Origin: Trichoplax adhaerens
Taxonomy: Eukaryota > Placozoa > Uniplacotomia > Trichoplacea > Trichoplacidae
Length of the DNA: 64,000 bases
Assembly (NCBI RefSeq): GCF_000150275.1
Contig: NW_002060943.1
Span: 5,793,950-5,857,949 of the forward strand
Direction of reading: 5' to 3'
The notes beneath the pieces were generated by a model. It ran no database searches and had not been told where the DNA came from. It worked only from the letters and a program-made list of their open reading frames with translations. The stretch's first letter is position 1, and every line of letters begins with the position of its first letter. The position numbers were made by a program, and so were the translations under genes. Of the stretch, positions 12,301-23,000 are shown piece after piece.

Positions 12301-15300
12301 CTAGCAGCACTAGTTTTACGATCCTAATTCTATACAACTATCGGCTTACGCGCGCCAATTAGTTTCTTGCTGTCGTTTAAAAATGACTAGGTATTAGTGA
12401 AATATTTCGAAAACAAATGTGCACCTAATTGTGGATTATGTTAATATAAAATAATGATATGAGCATGCCAAACGATCACCTCCGCTTTCTAGAGATTATA
12501 TATAAGCACTTTATTAATCATCAATTTGCTAATCTAAAACTTACCTTAAAGATATCAACTAATACACGAATTTTTGTATAACATCTCGTGATTAACTATT
12601 GTGAAAAAATTAAAGCTTCTACGAGGTATAACATATCACTTTCTAGTGGAGGAAATGATACTAGTGGCGTTATTTATGTTGGAGTTAACGATCGATATGG
12701 TATCATCTGTTTTTCGGCTTGGAATTTAAATAGTGCTGATGTCGCCTGTCGACAAATGGGATACATTGGAGCCTATTCTTCTAATGGTACGCACTATGTA
12801 TAACGGATTATTGATATGCATCGGAAATATAAGTTTTGACATTGTCAGTTATATCACTTAATTTCAGTTACGACTAGTACCTACCCAACGAGATCGGTAT
12901 TGATCGATTTAATTGAATGCAATGGCTACGAAAGTTCAATTGGCCAATGTAAAGCATTGATAGTTTCATCATCCTCTTCCTGTCTTTCAACCAGTATTGC
13001 TACAGCTTCATGCAATTCCGGCCAAAAGTCATACAGTGAGTTGATATTGTAACAAAGGATAGCCTATCCTAAATTATGCTTGTTTCCTAGATAAAAATGA
13101 AGTGATTGGGTTGCCCATTAAACAGCAGCTAGTTAAAAATTTACAACATAGGATATTTTATGTACGGCAGACAAGTATTACTCATGTTTGCATCTTTTAG
13201 CAGAACGTAATGCTATAATATTTCATGCCTCAAAGTAAAATAATTTACCCGCATAATACAGGCATGATTTTTTATTACAAGTAATAAACAATTACAACTC
13301 TGCCATTGCTGTTAACTTGTTGCTGCAGTAAATATTATAGTAAATGTTGCCTAAATGGATAGTCTATACTTGATTATATTATCACAAATAATAAAATTCT
13401 ATGCTATTTGAAAGCAATACGTTAGCATTACAATACAAGATGCAGTTGTTTACATGAATTATAATGTAAGGAAATAATGTACAATGTTTTTAATTATACA
13501 ATGATTTAAGCAATGATAACACTATGCTTATAGATCAGTAACTGTGTAGATAAATACATGTTTATCGTATGCGTATAGAGGAGATTAAGATGCAATTAGC
13601 AATAACTACCAAGGATACATTATTGACAATTTCGCCATATAATTATCGTTACAGCAAGCAATAATAAACCTTCCAATTGTCAGTTTGAGTATGGTTTATG
13701 TGGATGGAATACTACTGGAAATCCAACATGGATTTGGCATCCTGCTGGTACTGGACGTTTTGCAGGATTCTCAAATGGTAAGTTATAACTCAACTCTATT
13801 ACCTAGCTATTTAAGCAGGAACTGATAGGAAGCAAAAACGTATTCAATTCATATTAATAGATATGTCGTACTTACAACTTGTAAGGCCACCTGGTTATGC
13901 AAATCCAATTACAGCCGTATTTAGCAGTCCACCTTTCGAAAGGATAGATACTAGTGTCTATGTAAGAACTTCGAGCCTTGGACTACAGTGTCGTAACAAA
14001 GGCACATATCTAACAGCAGTCTTGCATAGGAAGTTAATTTAATTTAATTCGACTCTAATTTTAAATTATTTCAGATTACTTTTCGGTACATTTTGAATAG
14101 CCATTTCTCAGGAGTGTTCGAAATCCAATATGCCATGTTAACGATGCAATATTTTGATCGCATTTACCACAATGCTTTTACATCGGCAGATTTCAATACA
14201 TGGCTATCTGTTACGACGATGACATTTAGGCCTAGCAGCTCATCGCTATTTCGCGTAAGTTTGTTTACAGTTGCCCCATTTATAGGATTCAGTTGACTGA
14301 CCATCAATATTACATAGCCGTACCGATAGATGAAATGAATGTTTTAGCCTTATTTCCGTTGATATCCTCATTTTTGTGGATTGAACTATTAAGTATTATG
14401 CTTCCATTGCAAATTGCAAACTATAAATCAATGCTAATTCCATTTGATTTTTAATTATCGGTTCAAACAATTAGATTAATTTCTTTTATAAGTCACCTCC
14501 TACGTCTTCCAACTCCGAAATTAGTGTCATAGGACTAGATGATATTAGAGTTTATGGCGTCGATGGCATTCATCCTTGTACGTTGCTACTTATTCCCATC
14601 CTGACTATGATTGGAATATATCGATAGATAATTAAAGTGTTTTCATTTCGTTAACCGTTTTCTTTGATGTCTGATTTCTGCTACTATTCCTATACCATAT
14701 TAATTTATTATTGGTGATTCGAATATGGCAAATATTTATTGATACATAATCACTTTGGTTCATTACAGCTCATGCTGCACATAATTTAACCCGCCTTGGA
14801 ATTGGCTGTGGAGTTGGATTGACAGTCCTCATGTTTATTATTGCTTACGCCTATGTTGTTAGATATAGGCGTAGGCTTGAACGGGGTGGTAGAAGCACGA
14901 TAGCAAATGTCAATTTAAATGGTCAAGGTGAAAACGGAGAAGTAACAGCTGATATTCATTTCAATGGCGCCAGCATGAATTCTGTGCAAAATCTACCACC
15001 ACCAAGTAGGTTTGAAGACTTGTGTTGACTTTAGCTCGAAATTTGCGATTATCTTTTACTAGCTATCAGCAAATAAAATTATCAATTAGTATGACTGTAC
15101 TGTAGCAAGTGGATTTAAAAAGTCTTTCGCTAGCGAGTAGGTTTGACGACGACGACTTGTGTTGACTTTCGAGTGTAAATTAGCGACTATCGTTTACTAC
15201 AGTAAGTAAGACTATCCTGTACTGTAGCAATTGGATAAAATAATAATCTACCACCACCGAGTAGGTTGGATGCCTAGTGATTTTAGATCCTCAATTTGTG

Positions 15301-15902
15301 ACTATTGTTTACTAAATTAAATTATCACCTAGTATGGCATAATGTTGCAAGTGAATGAAGTAATAAGCGAATGTAAAAGTGCAATATTGATCAAATGATT
15401 AATATCCTATTTGAATTGTACTAGGTTATCCAGCTGCTATAAATTCTCACGCCACTGGTAAGTTACAGTAATTGCAACTACTTTTGATAATTAATTTATC
15501 ATTTAAAAAATTTCGACTAGAACTGCTGTCTACTACTTTTCATGTAAGCTTATCCTGTAATTCTACCTTTACGCTTATTCCCATATCCATTAGGTGAAAC
15601 GCTATCTTCGCAATCAGGTTGTGATAATAACGATCACAACAGCGAGTTGGGAACCAATAATTTAAGATATCAAGTTGATTCCAATAGTCAATTATCAACG
15701 AAAAGTCCTGCAGGTAGTTACTATACTGTATTTTATTAACAATCATTTTCTACACGTGCGAGTATTTTAAGTGGATAGAATAGCGTAGCTTGTCTTGGTG
15801 AAATTAATTATAGTACAGTACAGTATATAATATTTAAAATTTTTATGGCTAGACCCATCGCTGGCACCTCCAACCTACGATCAGGCTGCGTCACGTCAAT
15901 AA
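9334..15902 (+). CDS. Gene 2: MAM-kringle-SRCR-SRCR-MAM transmembrane receptor
   Basis: Closest layout match to gene 1: 853 residues from 18 exons in one frame. Exons: 9334-9505, 9838-9990, 10254-10360, 10587-10757, 10997-11072, 11165-11437, 11579-11749, 11872-12024, 12616-12786, 12868-13035, 13655-13777, 13861-13961, 14075-14254, 14475-14577, 14769-15005, 15425-15457, 15594-15713, 15853-15902. Signal-anchor-like N-terminus about 10-30; REKR furin-type site 42-45; MAM 58-226 (CNFDSDTCGW); six-cysteine kringle 227-317; SRCR 1 to 425; SRCR 2 to 538; MAM 2 to 707; transmembrane helix about 716-737; tail with PPSY 785-788, made across a splice junction, and PPTY 843-846. Kringle (273 nt), first SRCR 1 (171 nt) and second SRCR 2 (168 nt) exons equal those of gene 1. 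Keeping the intron after 15005 ends the protein at 15028. Start chosen for the hydrophobic leader and phase-1 exit. Confidence 0.85.
10091..10149. repeat. Short inverted repeat in gene 2 intron 2
   Basis: GTTACGGCC at 10094-10102 is matched by its reverse complement GGCCGTAAC at about 10140-10148, with a loop of about 37 bases. It is locally GC-rich for this window. It may be a remnant of a small mobile element; no function is visible. Confidence 0.4.
14989..15365 (+). repeat. Threefold tandem duplication covering a gene 2 splice donor
   Basis: Three diverged units of about 120 bases run at 14989-15119, 15120-15242 and 15243-15365. Unit 1 starts in the tail-exon end with CCACCACCAAGTAGG, unit 3 repeats it as CCACCACCGAGTAGG, and unit 2 has GCGAGTAGGTTTGA. 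Each goes on with a similar AT-rich block including ACTATCGTTTACTA-like and ACTGTAGCAA-like stretches. The duplication therefore copied the donor used to make the long tail, and left two GAGTAGG look-alikes in the intron. Confidence 0.65.
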
Positions 15903-17400
15903 CAAGCATTCCATCAATTACTTCTGCCATATCGCTTTGGAACTTAACAAGTATCTCTCCGTTGTGGAGATTTTCCAATCTATCCAATCGTTTTTGGATT
16001 TAATCAGTGTCACAACGTCGTTTGCAACAATCGGATTCCCGTTCCACACTTATCCTACTCTCCTCTGTCCTACAGTAAAACTGCCACCAGGCGTCACTAC
16101 TCGCTCCACTTCAGCGAAGGACCTCAGTCAACAGTAAAGGCGGACTAGAAGCGTCTGGATAAATTTACTGAACTAACTTTATTAGGTCTCCGTATTTTCC
16201 TCCTCTCTAGCGAGGTAAACTACAACCTCTTATATACTTGTATCAAATCTACACCTTTTCCACCTGTTAATTATTCTTATACATAACTTAGTCTTTTCTA
16301 TAACTTTGTAATCCTATTAATTACTATCGAACAAATATGTGATAATTGATATTATTATGCGCTAATAATATTATAGCTCCAATTAACAATTTAAGATCTA
16401 ACAGATTCCCTACAAGTGTGACAACCGCCATTTGGTTATTACACGTCATTGGCATATTAAGTACCTTACTTCTACACATTCGTTAATGGAAGTCCATTAA
16501 CGATTGAACCTCACAATATTAACAGATCATAATATTTATGATTATCTAATCGTAACCGTCTACTTCTACTTCAATAACATTATCACATAATATCTTAAAC
16601 CGTAACAATCAGTAATGACGTGGATAAATTACTGTACTATACTTATTTCCAAAGGTTGCTACCCTATTACTGTATATTATCTTAAAGTAATTGAAATATC
16701 ATAGTGAAATTGCCTTTCTATACAACTAAAGTTGATGAAATCTATGTGTAATCCTTTTACTATGTGAAGAGGCTACTGTACAATGTTAAGTTCATCATTA
16801 TTTCATCAGCATTTGTCATATTTACGCCCATACAATTTTTGCAGCATAACAGGTGCTCATTTGCCATCGTCATACTTTGCATTATTAGTATTAGTATTGT
16901 ATTATTAAGAGTTGGTTAATCTATTTGTTCAACACTATTTAATTGATCCATCGTAATATGATGGCGAATACTCGTACAGTAATCAGCTAAACATCTACTC
17001 ACAACTAACATTAGTTATTTATTCAACCAAATTACCAAGTATTGTTATTTATTATACAATTAACCGCACAAAAATATTCTTTTTTGCGGGATTATTCTTG
17101 AACACGCTGTATACCGTATTATCAACAGTAAATAAATAAATAAATAAAATTTCATGTTGCAGTGGGTGTTTACTTACCACTGGTATTATGAAGGTTAACG
17201 ATAAGATTAGATTAGTTACGTTTAATTAATTAAGGCGCCATCGAGGCGGCAAAAGAAGAGATAATGATACTACTGAATTCGTGTAATGACTTAAAGATTC
17301 GTTCATCGTCTGAATGAATGCCTTTAGAGAGAACCTGGCATTCTGTTTTAACTCTATTCAATAAGACGAAGTTGTTTAGCTAAGACTTCTGACACTATCG
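15903..17400. other. Intergenic region after gene 2
   Basis: No gene is supported. An open frame at 15937-16137 has no recognisable domain or splice context. An (AAAT)n microsatellite lies near 17127-17150. The region is otherwise AT-rich and featureless. Confidence 0.45.
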
Positions 17401-17760
17401 TACATTTTGATCAAGGCTAATATTTATTTATGGATTCCGCGAGAGAGAGAAGCTGCTATCTGTCGGTAGTCACAGATTACTGTACGCTATCGATGGCGTC
17501 GAATAAATCATCTGATCAAATCCTTCAATGATAAACATCCAATTCCACCGATTGACGGTTTACTATGGTATACTGTATTTATATTTAATTATGGATTCGA
17601 GGAGGGAAGGAGGTAGCTATCTGTCGTTAGTCTGATAAGTGATGACAGTAGGTTATCAACCGTTATCCAAGGCGACTGGATTGACACAATCACAATTTCT
17701 TCCTACTAAATCATCTGGTCAAATCCTTCAATGATGAACATCCAACGTCTACCTTTTCCG
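17401..17760. repeat. Diverged two-copy tandem repeat A
   Basis: Two related blocks, about 17425-17550 and 17578-17750, share in order a TTTATGGATTC-like start, an AGCTATCTGTCG core and an AATCATCTGNTCAAATCCTTCAATGA-like end with gaps. No protein frame is conserved. It is the first of four paired duplications before gene 3. Confidence 0.6.
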
Positions 17761-17994
17761 AATTAATGAATCTTTATCGCTGTATTGCAGGCGAGGAAAC
17801 ATGTCAAGCAAAATTCTCACCGACGCACAGGAATAGAAACTTTGCAAGTCGCTACCATATCTCAATCCTATATCCTTAGGGTCATTTGCTAAGTACATCA
17901 TCCACTTCTATAACTCTTTGTCCATGATAGCATACAAGAAATTCAACGACAACATCCTCTCCATGTTGTTTTCAAGAATGATAAATTAATTACG

Positions 17995-18480
17995 ATGCTA
18001 TTGGTATTTCATTCACGAAACAACATGGTGCATGTCTGCAAACGCAAGTTGGACATGGCAGTGTTACACAGTCAATTGCTACTTGCCAATTTGAGTTGCC
18101 ATCATTCGTTTCCATACTGCAATAATCATAAGATAGCAAAGTATTGCTATTGCTCGTTGCTAATGCAAAGGTCAATTTTAATTTGATTATCCACTACAGC
18201 ATCCAGTCATGATTGCAGATAACAGTAGAAAGGCGTCAAGTAGCCATGAGGAAGTAGCCATACTGTCTATCCTTCTTTCAACTGAACGTAAGTTGCTATT
18301 GGTATTTCATTCACGAAACAACAAGGTGCATGTCTGCAAATGCAAGTTGGACATGGCAGTGTTACACTGTCAATGGCTACCTGCCAATTTGAGTAGCCAT
18401 CATTCGTTTCCATACTGCAGTAATCCTAAGATAGCAAAGCATTGCTATTGCTCGTTGCTAATGCGAAGGTCAAGAGAGGA
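17995..18480. repeat. Two-copy direct repeat B
   Basis: A block of about 180 bases at 17998-18177 recurs at 18296-18473 with roughly 95% identity, including the cores GGTATTTCATTCACGAAACA and AAGTTGGACATGGCAGTG. The copies are about 298 bases apart. Both strands stay open through the block (63 and 61 codons in copy 1), but no family is recognised and there is no splice context, so it is kept as a repeat rather than a gene. Confidence 0.75.
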
Positions 18481-18870
18481 GATCAGGATGTTACTGTCCG
18501 AAAATCTTCATGCGCACCTCCAATCTCTTTCGCACGCGGCACGCATACTGGACTGCTGGAGAATATATCAAAATAATCTTGCCATTTAGCAGTCTACAAA
18601 AGCGCCGCCTTGATCTCATTATCTGCTAGTTAGCTGCATTCCTTCTTGCTGATGCTTCCACGCCAAGTTTGAACGTCTCCAGTATTGTCGAAAGGTAACA
18701 AATTTGTTTTTAGTTTTTCATTGATTGGCAAGAAGACAAAGTAGTATTGCAGCGGCAGAATATTTTCGCCTCTTGCTTGTCTATGTCAAATGAGTTCAAT
18801 ATCATACCCAACAGTTAAACCCTAACCAATCTAACGGGGATCTTATTATTATTAATGTACATAAAATGTC

Positions 18871-19200
18871 GGATCAAGTCCAATAGACGTCTCGTCAACG
18901 AGAATAGATGGACGACTACTAATCGTATTAAATAATAAAATGTGCCATACTTGCTGTATTATAGATGATGCTATTCTGACAATTTCCCGAATCTAATGAT
19001 TGGAAAGCTAAAGTTGACTTTAAAAATTATTACTTCGGATTAAGTCCGATAGACGTCTCGACAACGCACATGGATGGATGACTACTAATCGTAATGAATA
19101 ATAAAAAGTGCCGTACTTGTTGTATTCTATATGATGCTATTCTGACAATTTCCCGAATCTAATGATTGGAATGCTAAAGTCGATTTTAAAAATATTTTAA
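18871..19200. repeat. Two-copy tandem repeat C, period about 166
   Basis: Units start at GGATCAAGTCC (18871) and GGATTAAGTCC (19037), and both contain TAGACGTCTCG, GACTACTAATCGTA and TTCTGACAATTTCCCGAATC. The long - strand open frame across 19127-19525 overlaps this repeat and is not called as a gene. Confidence 0.75.
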
Positions 19201-19424
19201 ACTTCAGAGAATAAAGTAGAAACATCCAATACAAATTTCGCTCGTACTCGTACATCGTAATGGAAGCTAATCGCCGCGTTCTGTTCTTGCGATGTAGTTC
19301 TGTTAAGGTCTTTCCACTCTTCAAATAATTATAGTTATTATTATAACTTATGAATATAGTTGGACCTACTATTTTGCATAAATTGAAAGGAATCATCAAG
19401 CTTTCAATAGTAATGATCAAACTA

Positions 19425-19715
19425 GAATGTAAAGTGTCTGCTTGAGCTAGTAATGGATTGATAAACACAGAAAAGTAAAATGGCGTTGGCGGTCTTTCAT
19501 AAAATTGGTATATCGCCCAGTGCACGTGTTAGTCGTTTACTCCTTTGCTTTATCTGCTATAATTCTAAACGGTAAACTAAACAAAGTCCATCTGTATTTG
19601 TTGGTAATAATCACCCTATAATGTAAAGTGTCCTTGAGCTGATAATGGATTGACAAAATAGAAACGTAAATGTTGTTGGCGGTTGTTCTTAAAACAAGGA
19701 ATATATCGCCAGGAA
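19425..19715. repeat. Two-copy direct repeat D, period about 195
   Basis: AATGTAAAGTGTC at 19425 and about 19619 starts similar blocks of about 92 bases, each with GAGCT, TAATGGATTGA, GTTGGCGGT and ending TATCGCC. A weaker third trace of the flanking GTAAANTAA-AAAGTCCA segment is near 19768. Confidence 0.6.
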
Positions 19716-20077
19716 ACCGTATGGCTCTAGACTTATCAACAACGTAATTAATCAATTGCATTAAACGGGTAAATTAATAGAAAGTCCAAATCATGGCTTT
19801 ATAGCCAAGTTGTCAAGTACCATCAAATTGTTCCATAAACTTACCTTTAAGAATTTAAAAAGCAAATTACCGTAGTAAACTACGATTTCTTGCAAAATGG
19901 AAAGTCGGCGACGTCCACTTTGTCTACAAACTTTAAAATCGAAATTTTTATTCGAGAGTCCAATCTTAATTAGTTATACTTCACTTGCATTTTTGGATTC
20001 TTTGCCAGGACAAGAAAAGACAAAAACCATAAAGCGATTAAGGAATTAGGTCTAGCTGTAATAACATTAACTAAAGC

Positions 20078-23000
20078 ATGGGTTGGAAGATGAAATTCAA
20101 TTCAAGGATCATCCTTTTTGCCACCTTGTGCATGATATTGTTGCACTATATCGTCGAAGGTTTACATGCTCGACGGCTTCGATATCGACAAAATCACGGA
20201 CTCCATCGTAAGCGAAGATGGCCTACTGTTACTTCTTCCGATTATAACTTTGCAGGTACATATGGACAAAATCGTTAGTGTCCTTATTTGAGTCTTCTTT
20301 GATGTCTGTCTCACTGGATAATAAAACGAGCATTCCCATGCATGAAATAGAAAGAAGTTAATTGGATGTATTTTAATCAAGCCTACTCAACGTTTTCAAT
20401 CCTTGTCTAGCACAACCGGTTTTCTACTCTATCTGTAACTTCGACCTTGATACGTGCGGGTGGAATCAGCTTAAAGTCATCGATTTTTTAGATTGGGAAC
20501 GAAAACTTCATCGACAGGAACATTCCCCTAGTAATGGTAAGTTGAACTTATATTTACCATCATTCCGACCTGGATTTCACTATCGAATCAGTTTTACTTG
20601 GAGAAAGAGCGCTGTTCACTATTTCATGATCATGTTGGCAATTTCAATTTTTATTGCTCAGGTACGAATTATTTTATGGCCATTCAAGAGATGGAGGCCT
20701 ATGTTGATGAATATGCCGATCTCATCAGCCCACCTTTGCTGCTGACTACGAATACTACTAAAGTGAAGGTGAATAGGATGATCATAAGGTCGAACCTTTA
20801 TATCCACGTTTACTCTTGTTCGTTCAAAACTAAGGCTAAGAGAATAGCTGTATCATCATTTAAAATTATTGACACTGTCTTGCTGTAGCCATCTTATGCT
20901 GCTGAAGCCCAATGGTGCTTGCTTCCCTTAATGAATGCCAACATGCTCAAATTTTGTGGCAATATTTTCACTTAGGTTTCCTTTTCCTACTATGCAAATG
21001 GAAATTCCCAAGGTAGAGCTGACATCTTTGTTATGTACCCTAGATATGATACCAAGTTGTATTTAATAGGCAGAGTAACTCCCACTTCCCAACGAAATTG
21101 GAGACATTACTCCTGCCGGAGTTTCACACCAAAATATAGCCGATATCGTGTAAGTAATTTAATAGAAACATTTGGACTTGAGGTCGACAAAACTAAGGAA
21201 TACAGTGGAAATAATTGTGAAAGCGAAATTTTAATAATTTTCATGTAAAAAATGACGCTAGTAGAACAAAGTTCTGTGACCTTTCAAAGCGATGATCGGT
21301 TGAATATTGTACCAGTAAACCTGCTCTAGATCTGTACGTAGTCTATGCAATCTCTTGACAAATTAAATCTCGAAAAGCCGTATGATATCAATCTACTAGG
21401 AATATCTGTCCTGTTTAATTAGTAAAGCTTTCCCTATCGCGTAGTCGATGCAGTGACTTTGACAAGTTAAATCTCGAAAAGCCATATCATTGCAGTCTAC
21501 TAGGAATATCATTGCGGTATACATGTTTCAGAACCCAATTTCTCCGGTCATGATTAGACTAGTCTACTGAAAGTTAAAAAATAGTTAAATTGTGCCCTAT
21601 TCTCTAAAACGACATGCTTCAATGAAACATGGGTAGTATTAGGTACCATGGAATAACCAATTTCTATTTTGTATATCCATGCATATCATTGACTAAATCT
21701 AAGAAGTAATGTCCTTGCCATTGTCTTGAACTTTAATAACAACCTAATTCTTTACTAAATAAAGATTATTCTTCGTGGAGTTCTCAGACAAGTATCACGC
21801 GCTAATAACTTTGCAATTGATGATGTAACGGTCATCCCAATAGGTAAGCCATGAATGATTTCGATCAATAAGTCTTTGCGTATATTACCTATTTACTCGT
21901 GATATATCTTGATGACTTAGCGATCATAACAATTGATACTTCAATTTAGAAACAACTTGCTATACCAATAACGGCGAATTTTATCGGGGCTCCATCAGTA
22001 CAACTGAGAAGGGCCAGCAATGCATATCCTGGAGTTCTAAATCGCTTGTGGATTCACAGTTTCACCAAACTAATTATTCTCATCCGACTTTGGTATCCAA
22101 CTACTGCAGAAATGTAAATGGAACAAAACAAAAGCCTTGGTGTTATATCCATGAATCGAACAACAAATGGCAATATTGTAATATACCAAAATGTAATCCA
22201 ATCCCTCCCACGGACCCGCCATATCCTTTAGGAAGTCGGCACTTTTTAAATTTGCTAGTGTCTTTTCTAATTTTTTTGCATTGTCGGTATACTGTAGAGA
22301 TTGTTGAACTTTTCATAATTTTTTTATCACTTCCCAAGGTCGAAACCCGATAGCTTTAGTGAGCTACGATAGAGGTCTTCGAAATATTGGCCGATTGGTC
22401 ATTTATCATGATAAAAAATGGGGCACGGTGCACAATGTTGGAATATCAGAAGCTGTTATTGGTATATTATGTAAACACTTCGGCTTTGATGCAAAAGGAT
22501 CCTTGTGGAGTATGTTAAGGCTGATGGAATAGACTAGTGTAACTGTAATAATTAAGTTCTCAATTTGTGATCACATCTCTATATTACATAAATTTATGAT
22601 TAGAAAATGACTCTTGGTTTGAAGTTGAAGATCAACCTGTCTGGCTGAATTCTTCTAACATCAACTGCCCAAATTCTGCAACGTCGTTGTCAGCATGCAC
22701 TATAGGACCATGGAACAGCCCGTGGCGTAAATCAAGGGATATATGGATTGAATGCTATTCTGTTGCTACATCTACTGGTTAGATAATCAATAGTTATGTC
22801 GAAAAATGTATAGTAATTTCTCGCCGCTGGGTGCTGACTGATGTGATGATGTAGATGAAATCAATTGACACGTAGCGTAGTGCCAAGTAAATTTATCTTT
22901 TCTAGTTAAACATGGTATTAGCATGCTATGCAATCATACACTACAGTTCAATATATATTAATTGGCCAAAATGGTTGCAATCAATTTCTTAAATCGATCA

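Noticed and set aside
15937-16137. 66-codon open frame after gene 2
   Set aside because: No recognisable family; length is within chance expectation; no splice sites tie it to gene 2, whose stop is at 15900-15902.
19127-19525. 132-codon open frame on the - strand
   Set aside because: Spans the end of repeat C and the start of repeat D. No domain was recognised and the frame is not kept in the other repeat copies.
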